Origin: Dactylonectria macrodidyma
Taxonomy: Eukaryota; Ascomycota; Sordariomycetes; Hypocreales; Nectriaceae
Length of the DNA: 64,000 bases
NCBI GenBank assembly: GCA_020744425.1
Contig: JAGMUV010000005.1
Span: 2,232,001-2,296,000, forward strand
Direction: 5' to 3'
The notes under the pieces are model-generated. The model did no database searches and was not told the DNA's origin. It saw only the letters and a list, made by a program, of their open reading frames with translations. Position numbers and translations under genes: made by a program. Numbering within the stretch: position 1 is the stretch's first letter; every line of letters starts with the position of its first letter. Positions 37,706 to 47,569 of the stretch are shown piece by piece.

Positions 37706-39753
37706 ATGGCACGTCGGCGTGATAGAACCTTCACTGTGGGTAACCTCCCCTGGCTTGAGTCTTCGAGGTGGCTGTCATGATGTGCGGCGTCTATGTTCCG
37801 TCTCCCATCCCCGAGCCAATGGAATTCGCAAGGCATGGACCCGGCTGACGTGTGAATTGTGAGCTAGGGTTGTTGGAAATGCAGGACTAGAAAAGTCAAG
37901 GTGCGTCGGAATCCCAGTCATCTTCGGATTTTCGGCTTCTTCGGCATTGCCTTGCTTCCCATGAGCTCGAGCTTACGTCGCCGTATGTCTAGTGCGATGA
38001 AACGAAACCAGCATGCTTAGCGTGTCAGCGAATCGGTGTCCGTTGCACCGGCTACGACGCCAAGTTCGTTTGGGTCGAGGATGATGGCCAGGTCATTGCA
38101 TCACAGGGTCGTCGTGTCCTTCCATGTGGTACGTATTGGGCAAGTTGCTCGAGACTCCCAGCATCCCGAATCAAAGTCACCATTTACGCTTACACGTGCA
38201 TTTTAAGCGTCGACTTGGAAGGGCATCGAAGTATTGCCTTCAGATGTAGTGGACCTCTTGATATCCGAATGTGACGAAGTGGAAGCTAGTGGCGTGGAAT
38301 TGCCTACGGATCAATCGTATTCGACGTCATCTTGGAAGGCAATCACGCACAATCCCTTCTCGACATTTCAAGGCACTCGGCCAAGGCCGCCGCCTCAACC
38401 TCAGTCGGCGCAAGCACCGTTATCCTTGGTACCAAGCTCCATACCCCAGACCATGGAAAGCTTCCCAGACTCGACCTTGGATGAGATCTTCTTATTCAAC
38501 CATTATGTGACGCACGCGGCTGTGATAATGATGCCTTACGAGCACCCACGTAACCCGTGGCAAAGCCAATACCCCGCCACAGCTCTGGCACTACTCTCTT
38601 CTGGACATAAGTCTATGTACAATGCTATGCTATCACATGCCGCATTCAACGTGGCTCATCTGCGTGGTCTTGACACAAAGATGTTAAGATTAGGCGCGAA
38701 GTATTATGGAGAAGCCATTCAAGAGTTGCTCCACACCATAGCGGGCGACAATCTGGACTTTCCTACTACTATGGCATCAATGATGTCTCTCATGTTTGCT
38801 GAGGTACGAGACGCTATCCGTTTCACGGGTGTAGACCTATATGGCCTCCATGCTAACAAAAGCAGCTGTATAGTGGCTCATCTGGGTCGTGGAGGCATCA
38901 CTTCGAAGGTGCATGGGCATGGTTGAAAACCCACTTCCATTCCGAGCCCTGGAGGTCAAATGATTTGGCCTGTATATCCTTACAGAGCCTTAACATCATC
39001 AAAATCATCGGGGACACTTCCCACGTGGAGCGAGTGGAGGAAATCTCAGAAGCCTTGGATGATCCAAATGCCGCCATCTCCACGACAGTTGCTCCCATAG
39101 TGTCTATATCCGAGTTCGGGTTCACGATAGGCGCCCCTCGGAATGTGCTGGAGTGTATCGAGCGTATTACTGAGTTTCGAAACAAGCCCAAATTCGAGTA
39201 TCCAGAAGGCGAGGTTGACCATTTACTACAGGACCTTCTTTCACGGCTTGATATGAGTAGTCATGAGAAAGATTCGTCTGGCACATTTGAGGACAAATCG
39301 ACAAGGGAGAGCGCTTCTGCTAAAAGCACTGCTGGTCAACAAGCCCCCTTGGCCGCGCAGGACCAGGTTGACGCATTTGTCAATGCAACATACATCTACA
39401 TGTACCGTTCCTTGCTCAACGTCCCACCCAAGACGGTCAGGCCATTTGTCCAAAGAACTTTTTCGCACGTGTCAGCCTTTTTCGCTATAAGCGGTGGGAA
39501 CTTTTCTATCTGGCCTGCCTTCATCGCTGCGATTGAGGCGTACACAGAAGAAGATCTGGCTGCAGCGAAGGAATGGCTCAGTCGAGCAACGTCATTTGGA
39601 ATCGGGAGCCGGAATTCGATAGCTCTCGTCGTTGAAGAGATTTGGCGTCAGCGAGAGGAAATTTCAAGGGCTTCTGGCATGGAAGTGGGACTCATCATCA
39701 TCGACTGGAGGGGTGTGATGCAAGAACTAAACTGCGATCTATTGCTAGTCTAG
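37706..39753 (+). CDS. Zn2Cys6 transcription factor in the acyl-CoA gene cluster
   Basis: Predicted 560-residue regulator. Exons are 37706..37735, 37868..37900, 37993..38128, 38208..38803 and 38866..39753, with consistent phases. The binuclear cluster is split over three short exons: MARRRDRTFT, then GCWKCRTRKVK, then CDETKPACLACQRIGVRC, giving Cx2Cx6Cx6Cx2Cx6C with the typical RRRDRTFTGCW lead-in. A conserved-looking FVWVEDDG follows. From about residue 130 the protein shows the DEIFLFNHYVTHAA and NPWQSQYPATALA patterns of the fungal TF domain (Fungal_trans_2 type), ending LIIIDWRGVMQELNCDLLLV. Located between the dehalogenase gene and the thioesterase/ligase pair, it is a good candidate for a pathway-specific regulator. 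Confidence 0.86.
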
Positions 39754-39821
39754 CTACTGTCTGATAGAAGCACGTATAATGCCATGTCTAGTGTAAGAAG
39801 CAGAAGAAATGAAATGCCAAT

Positions 39822-40421
39822 TCACATAAGTTGATTCATTTCAGCGGACCATTTAGGCTGGATAAACAATGCTTTGGCCTTGACCAGATCATGACCATCA
39901 ACTGCGTCGAACATAGTTGCCTCGACGTGAGCTTTGCGACCTTCAACCTCCTTCGTATCAGCCCGGACTATGACGACACTATTGACAGGTATCGGCCTTT
40001 TGTACTCCACCTCGAGTTTAGCCGTGACGGCAATCTTGTTGGGTAATCGTGGAAAACAGGCCCTGCCCATGCATTCATCGAGAAGCGTGGCAGCAACACC
40101 TCCGTGCACGATCCCTGAGTGGCCGGCCAGCCTCCGACCGAGGTGATAGAAGGCAAGAAGGGAGCCGGCATCGTCGTCGGTGAAGACATAGGGATCAACG
40201 ACCTTTTCAGCGCCAGCGAGCGAGCCTTGGACCAAGTGGAAAGGCTGGTCGTCTGGTTTGAGGGCCAGCGGGGAGCGGGCCTGTTTAATAGTTGACTCCC
40301 GCTGTTGAAAGTCGAGAGCTGCTTCGTGGGAGGTAACTATTTTGAGCAGACGGTCGGCTGGGTCTTCGTATTCAACAGCGGGAATGCCGTTTGAATCAGG
40401 CGTAACAATTGAGGCAGACAT
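39822..40421 (-). CDS. Hotdog-fold acyl-CoA thioesterase (PaaI/4HBT-like)
   Basis: Intronless 199-residue protein. Family members hydrolyse acyl- or aryl-CoA thioesters. The central helix motif is GHSGIVHGGVAATLLDECMG, in which the HGG and the acidic residue match the PaaI/4HBT-type active site; the strand after it reads AVTAKLEVEYKRPIP, also typical. The N-terminal ~70 residues are a variable extension. No peroxisomal or mitochondrial signal is obvious. Its start is 592 bp from the start of the divergently oriented crotonase/ligase fusion, so the two probably share a promoter and substrate pool. Confidence 0.9.
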   Translation of the reverse strand: MSASIVTPDSNGIPAVEYEDPADRLLKIVTSHEAALDFQQRESTIKQARSPLALKPDDQPFHLVQGSLAGAEKVVDPYVFTDDDAGSLLAFYHLGRRLAGHSGIVHGGVAATLLDECMGRACFPRLPNKIAVTAKLEVEYKRPIPVNSVVIVRADTKEVEGRKAHVEATMFDAVDGHDLVKAKALFIQPKWSAEMNQLM

Positions 40422-41013
40422 GGTATTGGGCGTGGCGATGCAGAATGTGTGACTGAGTGAAAATTTAAATAGCGCTTTCTGGATACGCCGAGGTGCAGCA
40501 TATGTCCTTCAAGCCAGCGCGTAGGCCGCCCATGGGTTTATATTCCGGCCACGATATGATGTACCGATTGTTCTTGTATCTTCGGACGCACAATTCATGT
40601 CCACTGCGTATGGCCCGAATTTTGCTCGGTATGAGTTGCCAATGGTTTCTCGGTATACGCTGCCAACCAATGCTCGGTATAGATTACCACAGAGTGCAAA
40701 CTAGGCTAGGATGGTGGGCCCGTGGATGGCCTCATGCGTCTCGGTTACTATCTACCTTGGATGCATTTCGGAGTTAGACTGAACGAATCTTGGGCTCATT
40801 TGTGCTGTCAAGTGTGTTATCGGACTTCGTTTTGGTGTTGATGCGAACTGGTCAAACTTACTGAACTACATCAGGTGGGCCGTCGAGACCGGCAACCCTC
40901 CTCATACCATGTGCTATAAGTAGATGCCATTCGGCACGGTATGTTGCACTTCAGTCCAGCATCCTAGATTCAACACAATTTTTGCTCTCTTAATACCAAC
41001 CCTGCACATCAAC
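40422..41013. promoter_or_regulatory. Shared divergent promoter, thioesterase / crotonase-ligase
   Basis: 592-nt region between divergent starts. It holds three CTCGGTAT elements at exact 24-bp period (annotated separately) and a TATA-like CTATAAG at 40914-40920, 94 nt upstream of the ligase ATG. Confidence 0.6.
40625..40680 (+). repeat. Three CTCGGTAT elements at 24-bp spacing
   Basis: CTCGGTAT occurs at 40625-40632, 40649-40656 and 40673-40680. The spacer contains TGCCAA after the first two copies and TACCAC after the third. Each copy carries a CGG, the usual half-site of Zn2Cys6 proteins, all in the same orientation. Use as an operator by the regulator at 37706-39753 is inference. Confidence 0.75.
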
Positions 41014-43422
41014 ATGACTTCAAGTTCAATTTTGGTGGAGCACCCAGCCTCCGGAATCGTCAAGATTGTTCTGAACCGACCCAAAGCCCTGAATGCTCTC
41101 AACGCTGACCTCCTCAACAACTTTGTTAGAGCACTCCGTGAAAATGCCCAAGCCCGTGTCATCATTCTCGAAGGCGCCGGGGAACGATCGTTCTGCGCCG
41201 GAGAAGATCTCAAACAGACACTTGCTCCCGTGACGGGCTCAGCGGAGGAGCTGCGCGAGGCTTTCGACAAGCTACAGGACCTCACCCGCCTCACCTGCTC
41301 CTCTTCAGCCGTGGTGGTTTCCGCTGTTCAAGGTTTTGCCATTGGAGGTGGCGCCGAGATAGCACTGTCTGCCGACTTCGTCATCGGAGGCCCAGCTACC
41401 AAGTTTCGCTTCCCTGAAGTGCCCATTGGCCACGCGGTCACAGGTGGCATTTCTCTCCGCCTTGGTCACTTGGTCGGACTACTTAAGGCAAAAGAACTGC
41501 TCTTGACCGGACGTTGGGTCGAGTCCTCCGAAGCTCTCAAGATTGGCTTGCTCAGCGAGATCAGCGAAGATCCTAAAAGCCGTGCCTTGGAATTGGCGAT
41601 TCAGTTGGCCGGACTCCCAGCCGTCTCGTTGGCGTCTTCGAAGTCCTCCTTGGAGCGGGCCCTTTTCCCCAACATGGAAGCTTGTTTGAAGGACGAAGTC
41701 AACGTCGCGAGTTACTGTTTCGCCCAAAGCGATGCCTCCAAGGCCTTCACAGATTTCGCCGCGCGCAAGACTCGCGAGGGTGGCACAAACGCCAGAGTGG
41801 GCGCGAACGGTGCCGAAAAGAAACCGGACGCCCCTCAGTTGGATGCGACACCCAAGGCTGGAGTCCAGATCAGACAGCCTGTCAGAGATATCAACACTGC
41901 TCTGAAATTAGCAGTGGAGAATTTCCCGGACAGGCCGTTCCTCCGCTTCACTGGCAAGGATGTCACATTCCGCGAATTTGATACAGAAGTTGGAAAGCTG
42001 TCTGGGGGACTGAGACAAGCGGGCATCACGGCAGGAGACAGGGTATTGGTGATGATGGTAAACAGCGTGGAAATGGTCTACTCCTGGATGGCTACCAACC
42101 GACTGGGTGCTGTTTGGGTTCCGGTTAACACGGAGCTGAAGTCCGTCACCCTGAAGCATGTCATTCAAGCTGCTAAGCCAAAACTCGCTATTGTCGATAT
42201 AAAACTATGGCCGGAGCTCAAGGCGTTGGACGTGTTGGATGTCAGCTCGGTCGTCATCAATGGCGACCACGATGGATCTTTAACCCATCTCTCCACCCTC
42301 TTGGAGTCAGACACAGTCGTGGGTGACAACGTTGAAGTAACTCCGGCTACTACTGCCGCATTTCTCTACACGAGTGGCACAACAGGAAAGTCGAAGCCTT
42401 GCGTTCTGTCCCACGAATACTTCATCCTCCAGGCGCAGGCGTTGATCGAGGGCTGTGCCCTGCAAGGAGACGATGTTCTCTTCTGTCCATTCCCTCTTTT
42501 CCACGCTGACGCCACAGCCTTGACCGTCATCCCGGCAATACTACTCGGTGCTGTCGCTGCTCTCTCCATTCGTTTCAGCGCCAGCCGATTCTGGGATGAG
42601 ATCCGTGATGCCAAGGCTACAGTTTACGACTTCATGGGGGCTACATTGGCCTTGACTTACAAGCAGCCGCCCAGCGACCGGGACCGCGAACATAGCGTGC
42701 GTCTTGCCTGGGGAGTTCCCATCCCTCAGTTCGCCAAGAACTATGAAGAGAGGTTCGGGCACCCGCTTGTGACCCTATACGGAAGTGTCGAAGCTAGCCT
42801 GCCTATCTTCCAGGATCGCAGCCGAAAGCTGCCTCTTGGTTCTTGTGGAAGGCCCAGGAAAGGCATTCAGCTTCGCATCGCCAACGACATGGACGAGGAG
42901 TTGCCGCACAATACGCCAGGCCACTTACTGTTGAGGAGTGACGTGCCCAACGCGTTCCTTCAAGGATATTTCAACGACCCAGTGAACACTGCACATGCTT
43001 TCCGCGGCCTATGGCTTCACACTGGAGACATTGCGAAGGTAGACGAAGATGGAAACGTGTACTTTATTGGTCGTATCAAGGACGTCGTACGCCGGCGCGG
43101 CGAGAATATCAACGCATCTGAGGTAGAAGAGGAGTTCCTGGAACATCCAGATGTCGTCATCGCGGCGGCGTATTCTATCCCTTCACAGTTGGGATCTGGA
43201 ACGGAGGAGGATGTCAAAGTCGCAGTGCAGATGCGGGTTGGCAGCACCGTAGATGAGAAAGAGCTCTGGGAGTGGGCAACGCAACATATGGCGAGATTTC
43301 AGGTTCCCAGTGTCATCGAGTTTGTGACTGAGATTAAGAAGACACCAACGGGGAAGATCGAGAAGGGCGCCTTGATAGCGGAGGGTGGTAAGCGATTTGA
43401 CCTCCGGACGTGTGGAAAATAG
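41014..43422 (+). CDS. Crotonase (enoyl-CoA hydratase) / acyl-CoA ligase fusion
   Basis: Intronless 802-residue fusion of two CoA enzymes. Residues ~1-255 form a crotonase: oxyanion-hole segments RSFCAGEDLKQ and GFAIGGGAEIALSADF, with both catalytic-type glutamates kept (Glu of GGGAE and Glu of RFPEVPIG). A ~45-residue linker rich in Ala, Lys and Pro follows. Residues ~305-795 form an ANL adenylate-forming ligase: LYTSGTTGKSKPCVLSH (ATP loop), TLYGSVEA, LHTGDIAKVDEDGN, GRIKDVVRRRGENINASEVE and the late catalytic Lys in KTPTGKIEK. The ligase half resembles CaiC-type carnitine/crotonobetaine or aromatic acid ligases. It could activate an acid and hydrate its enoyl-CoA form in one polypeptide. 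The frame opens 90 nt upstream, but ATG 41014 is preferred because the family alignment starts there. No PTS1 signal at the C-terminus. Confidence 0.92.
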   Translation: MTSSSILVEHPASGIVKIVLNRPKALNALNADLLNNFVRALRENAQARVIILEGAGERSFCAGEDLKQTLAPVTGSAEELREAFDKLQDLTRLTCSSSAVVVSAVQGFAIGGGAEIALSADFVIGGPATKFRFPEVPIGHAVTGGISLRLGHLVGLLKAKELLLTGRWVESSEALKIGLLSEISEDPKSRALELAIQLAGLPAVSLASSKSSLERALFPNMEACLKDEVNVASYCFAQSDASKAFTDFAARKTREGGTNARVGANGAEKKPDAPQLDATPKAGVQIRQPVRDINTALKLAVENFPDRPFLRFTGKDVTFREFDTEVGKLSGGLRQAGITAGDRVLVMMVNSVEMVYSWMATNRLGAVWVPVNTELKSVTLKHVIQAAKPKLAIVDIKLWPELKALDVLDVSSVVINGDHDGSLTHLSTLLESDTVVGDNVEVTPATTAAFLYTSGTTGKSKPCVLSHEYFILQAQALIEGCALQGDDVLFCPFPLFHADATALTVIPAILLGAVAALSIRFSASRFWDEIRDAKATVYDFMGATLALTYKQPPSDRDREHSVRLAWGVPIPQFAKNYEERFGHPLVTLYGSVEASLPIFQDRSRKLPLGSCGRPRKGIQLRIANDMDEELPHNTPGHLLLRSDVPNAFLQGYFNDPVNTAHAFRGLWLHTGDIAKVDEDGNVYFIGRIKDVVRRRGENINASEVEEEFLEHPDVVIAAAYSIPSQLGSGTEEDVKVAVQMRVGSTVDEKELWEWATQHMARFQVPSVIEFVTEIKKTPTGKIEKGALIAEGGKRFDLRTCGK

Positions 43423-43947
43423 GACGACCGTTGAACGGAAACGGTGTAGAATCCCAAAAAACATAGGATATCTAGTTTGCTTGAGTTGATAGGTAGTGAA
43501 GAGTCCTCATTTCATTTTCTTGTCATGAAAGCCACAGTTGTAGGGACCAGCCAACTACTGGTTTAGTGACATGAGAGAGCGAGTACAATCCTGGAGTCGG
43601 CAAAGAACCGCACCCACCAGAGTACCGTATATGCCCTTGATGACATTTCTTCGCTTTTTCGCTAATTCACCATGATAGGGCGATGTTGATCTTATCCCAA
43701 GGTGCATCCATCTGTGCCGACGCTGCCGAAGCTGTCCACATTTGGAAGCTCGATAAGTCCGTGACTCACGCGGGGAAGAACAAGAGAGTGGAGCCCATGC
43801 AACCATGAATGCCCAAACATGATATTGTTGATTCTCGATGGAGCATAAAAAGGCCGTGTCTTGGAGTTGTGAATATGACGAAAAAAGCCTGGCGATCCAA
43901 GCAGACAGTTGAAAGTCACCAAGTAATACTTCTTTCCCCCACGCACC
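43423..43947. other. Intergenic region before GNAT gene
   Basis: 525 nt, 3' flank of the fusion gene plus promoter of the acetyltransferase. GCATAAAAAGG at about 43842 is a possible TATA element about 100 nt before the ATG. Confidence 0.5.
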
Positions 43948-44688
43948 ATGTCGAAACCAACATTCACCGTCTCCCGTGCCTCAATTCATGATGTACCACG
44001 AATTGGAGAAATATCTACCCGTGCCTTCGATAAAGATACCCATTCACAGATGAAGATTATGGGCCAAAAGCCAGGCGCGTTTGCCAAAGGAATGGTCATG
44101 GGCACGCGACCGTGGATCGAGACCAAACGGGGAGTCTTGCTGAAAGCGACAGACGATAGCGACGGCACTATTGTGGGCTCTATAGCTTGGGGTTTCAGGG
44201 GTATCGAGTTGGATGCTTCGCAAGGCGATGATAGAGATGGCGCGAAGGAAGAAAGTGGAAATACGGAAGAGGATGTTAGTGATGGCGAGGAAGCGGAGCC
44301 TATATCTGGAGAAGACAGGATCAAAGAACTCGAAGCGATGACGAGCAAGCATCTGTCTGACTTCTCAGACCGGATCATGCCAGAGGGTACGAAGTGTATG
44401 TACATTGGAGGTGTCTCTGTCGACGCAAAATACGAAGGTTTGGGTATTGGGTCGCAGCTCATACGATGGGGCACTGAACAGGCAGATCGACACGGAGTAT
44501 TTTGCTGGGTGCACTCCTCTGAAGCGGGGCGGCATTTGTTTGAGAAGAATGGGTTCAAGGAGGCTGATCGGTTAACTATTAATATGGATGAGTGGGCAGT
44601 TGGGCCGCCACCTAAGAACGGTGTCTTTCGGGACAGGGAGAAGTGGGGAGAGTATACGTTCCGATACATGGTACGTCAACCCATGTAG
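43948..44688 (+). CDS. GNAT-family N-acetyltransferase
   Basis: Intronless 246-residue acetyl-CoA-dependent acyltransferase. N-terminal SRASIHDVPRIGEISTRAF matches the first beta-helix unit of GNATs. The acetyl-CoA site (motif A) is GVSVDAKYEGLGIGSQLIRW, with the Q/RxxGxG/A pattern represented by YEGLGIGS. Motif B follows as CWVHSSEAGRHLFEKNGFKE. An acidic insertion (residues ~95-125) between strands is unusual but common in fungal members. The substrate cannot be predicted. It is downstream of the crotonase-ligase gene on the same strand and may be unrelated to it. Confidence 0.9.
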   Translation: MSKPTFTVSRASIHDVPRIGEISTRAFDKDTHSQMKIMGQKPGAFAKGMVMGTRPWIETKRGVLLKATDDSDGTIVGSIAWGFRGIELDASQGDDRDGAKEESGNTEEDVSDGEEAEPISGEDRIKELEAMTSKHLSDFSDRIMPEGTKCMYIGGVSVDAKYEGLGIGSQLIRWGTEQADRHGVFCWVHSSEAGRHLFEKNGFKEADRLTINMDEWAVGPPPKNGVFRDREKWGEYTFRYMVRQPM

Positions 44689-47198
44689 GTCAGACGTATC
44701 CTCGTTGTTCGGGATCATTTTACCAAGAATTCAGGTATCCTACCTTGGATTGTAGCAGTCCTGGGGATTTTACATCTACCTAGTCTTGCATTCCTGGAGG
44801 CCATTCAGTGTTGTTCCAAGTAAGGTCACATGTTGCAAGAACTTTGACCAACCCATCATGTTTTCATTGCTACAAACAAGCAGCAGCAGATTGTAATCAC
44901 AAAGCCTTGGCATCGAAAAGAAAGAACAAACAAACTAAAAATGCACTTCTCTCCTTAACTTTGCACACGAGCCTGCCTCTGGTATTCGAATGAACATTCT
45001 GGAAACCCCATTGCAGTGTCGAAAAGGGCGAGTACTCGATTGCCGGCGAGGGTCATACCTAAAAGTCGATTTCCTGCCAGGTAACGGGCCTTCTAATATG
45101 GCCGTGGTTCAGAAAGCTGACGTGGTGTTGTGTTGCTGTGATCGCCCGTGAAACTCTTCTTAGCCTCCTTGAGCTTCTTTGTCCACTGCTTCTTCAGCTT
45201 ATCTCCAGCAAGACTACATTGATTGACACACTCACATGGTCAGTCTTGGTGGCATCCAACAGCCACCTGCCGGCGCAGGCATTGCTCTTGGATGGCTTCA
45301 AGCCATAGTGGATGAGCTAGGACTATTATCAATCCGCATTGTGGTCTTTGTCGTTGCCCGACGCGAAGCGTTCCTTGATCTCAGTAATCGTTGCATGTTG
45401 CATCGGATAGGAAGGGTGCATTGTGATGTGAGTAGGAGCTCTTGATTTCTAGCTATTTGAAGGGCCTAAGTCAGCCCTTATATGCATGAAGGAAAAGACG
45501 GTCTCGTGACCTAGGTCAGGGATCCAAGCCTTCAGGGGCTCGAGCCTGTGGCCTGTCATGAGGGCACAAAAAAAGCAAACATGATCCTAGAGTCTGAGGA
45601 TAGTTGTGACCTTGCACGAGGATGCCAGTCCCCATCTGACGCCTCGACGAAGAACTCGCGGTTAACATTCGAGGACTTGTCTTCCGGCACGGGCGAGGTC
45701 TCTCTCTCTTCCACAGCGAAGCGGCGGTAATTTTACGCCCACGTGGCATGTCGGCTTGTTCGATGTTTGGTCAATGATAGCGTGAGAGAATGTCGCGTCA
45801 GAGCATCGTTGCCCAAGGATCTGTGTGCAATTGGATTTGGGCGATGCGCTGCAGCATATTCTGTCTGGGATCTGATCGTGAAGGTGTCACGACTCTTCCA
45901 CGTGACACAATGTCAAGACTGACGCCTTGTGGCAGCCAGCTGCCGCATGTTTAGCTTGTAGGTGACCCCATTAATTACATCATACTCAGAATCTGGGGGT
46001 GGGCCCTTCACACTTCACACTTCACACTATCCGGTCCGAGGATGCTAAAATGGTTTAGATCTATTGCCCTTGACCCTGATATTAGTTTCGTCATTTGTTG
46101 ATCTCACAGAACGGCCAGAGAATATGGGGTTTGCCTAGACGGCATCCCTGGATTCATGGCAAGCGATTCTCGGACATATTTGTATGTGTTGTCAAATCAC
46201 TGTAGGAAATCCATGCCAAGATGACACAGAAAGGACTGGATTTGTGATACTCAGCGTAATTCTGCCCGATGCTATCACTTCTCAAGCACAAAACGGGCTG
46301 TGCTTGAGCTTGACTTTGCTAGCTGGTGCGTACAGGGAGCTGGTCAGCCACATCAGTAGGGAATGGCCCTAGATTGAGCGGATGTGGCTTGGGGAGTGCA
46401 ATCGGGTTTAATATCTAGAGGCTACACCGAAAGCTTCCATCGTAAGGTTATTTAACGATAGAATTTGGTTGGTAGGCGTCATTTCGGCAAGGCTCCATCG
46501 TAAGCCCCCTTTGCCATCTGTCCGCATCATCCGTCGATCGACATGCAATCTCCCTGGCCCCCACTCTCTAAGACCTCGTGTTCGGAAAGAATGTACATCA
46601 AAACTGTCTTTGGAAAGTTTGTCTCAAAAACAAATCATGTGCTTGCAGATCAAGGTTCTTGAGCTGACTGATGCCATCATTGCTATTTCACTCATTGGAG
46701 GACAAGGCGTGGGAGCCCGTTCCGTCGTAAGGTCCGACCGATTCAACCTCCACTCAAGTAAGTGCCATCACTGACAGGAATGCAAATACCCTTTGCACTT
46801 ACCAGCGTTGGCGAACCAAAAGCTCCAGACCGTTGTCTATATATAGTCGGCAAACTCTATTAGGCCGGCTTCATCGGTTAATCCAACCTTAATAGTGAGG
46901 GGAAAAGTTCAGCGTTTTGACGGGTGGCTGATGAAAAGCCCGATTCCTATGGCCAATGCACCGTGATAAGCTCGGACTGGAATGCGGAAACTCTACTGCT
47001 TGTCCACTTGATTGTGGAGGAATGTGCCATTGACGCCCCTGGCTGTGGCTTGGCAATGCAGCACCCCATGTATTTAAGCCTCGGCCCATTCGTCAAATTG
47101 TCGATGAGTTTCTTGTGACATCACAGCATCTGATCTGGTTTTTACGCGACTCCTTCCGTGATCACCAATACGCACCATCAATTCACCTCGAAATCATC
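44689..47198. other. 2.5-kb intergenic region, no intact gene
   Basis: On the minus strand at 45100-45460 two short frames look coding-like (one with TEIKERFASGNDKDHN, one with DKLKKQWTKKLKEAKKSF) but stops separate them and no splice plan rescues them; this may be a gene relic. A triple CACTTCA direct repeat lies at about 46006-46028. Nothing else is supported. Confidence 0.4.
47071..47078 (+). promoter_or_regulatory. TATA-like element of the TIL protein gene
   Basis: TATTTAAG 121 nt upstream of the ATG at 47199. Confidence 0.4.
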
Positions 47199-47569
47199 AT
47201 GAAGTTCACTGGTTCTGTCCTGTTACTCTTTATTGCTGGCATTACTGCTAGTCCTTTGGCAACCAGAGGGGGAAAATGCCCCGTATGTGAAAGCTGTTCG
47301 GCAGAGTCCATAGCTGCATATGCGCTAACATTCACTCATCATGCAGAAAAACGAAGTGTGGTCGGATTGCGGATCAGCATGCCCTGAGTACTGTGGCCAG
47401 CCGCCCGACACCATGTGCATAGCAATGTGCCAGTCAGGTTGCTTTTGCAAAAGCGGCTACATTCGAAGTGTAAGTTGCAACATAGTCTCACATCCAGCAG
47501 CAAAGTTCTGACCCAAGATAGAAAGCCAACGGCGGCACTTGTATCCGTCCGTCACAGTGTCCCAAATAG
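47199..47569 (+). CDS. Small secreted cysteine-rich protein with TIL (trypsin-inhibitor-like) fold
   Basis: Predicted 84-residue secreted protein in three small exons: 47199..47282, 47347..47469 and 47522..47569, all phase 0 with GTATGT/GTAAGT donors. The N-terminus MKFTGSVLLLFIAGITAS is a clear signal peptide, with likely cleavage after the Ala-Ser region. The mature part holds ten cysteines in the order of the trypsin-inhibitor-like domain: KCP, SDCGSACPEYCGQPP, TMCIAMCQSGCFCKSGYIRS, GTCIRPSQCPK. The CxCxxGY(I/V)R element near the end is diagnostic. TIL domains usually inhibit serine proteases through the loop before the CxC element; here the residues between Cys5 and Cys6 are IAM. Inhibition, and any role in host or microbe interaction, is inference. 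Each exon is too short to stand out as an open frame. Confidence 0.82.

Noticed and set aside
40924..41013. Upstream start of the crotonase-ligase fusion
   Set aside because: The extra 30 residues overlap the likely core promoter and leader; the ATG at 41014 starts exactly where crotonase homology begins.
43986..44669. 227-codon antisense ORF over the GNAT gene
   Set aside because: Ser/Pro-rich shadow of the acetyltransferase frame.
46006..46028. CACTTCA triplicate as a CRISPR-like or regulatory array
   Set aside because: The units are directly adjacent with no spacers and only three copies; simple slippage explains it.
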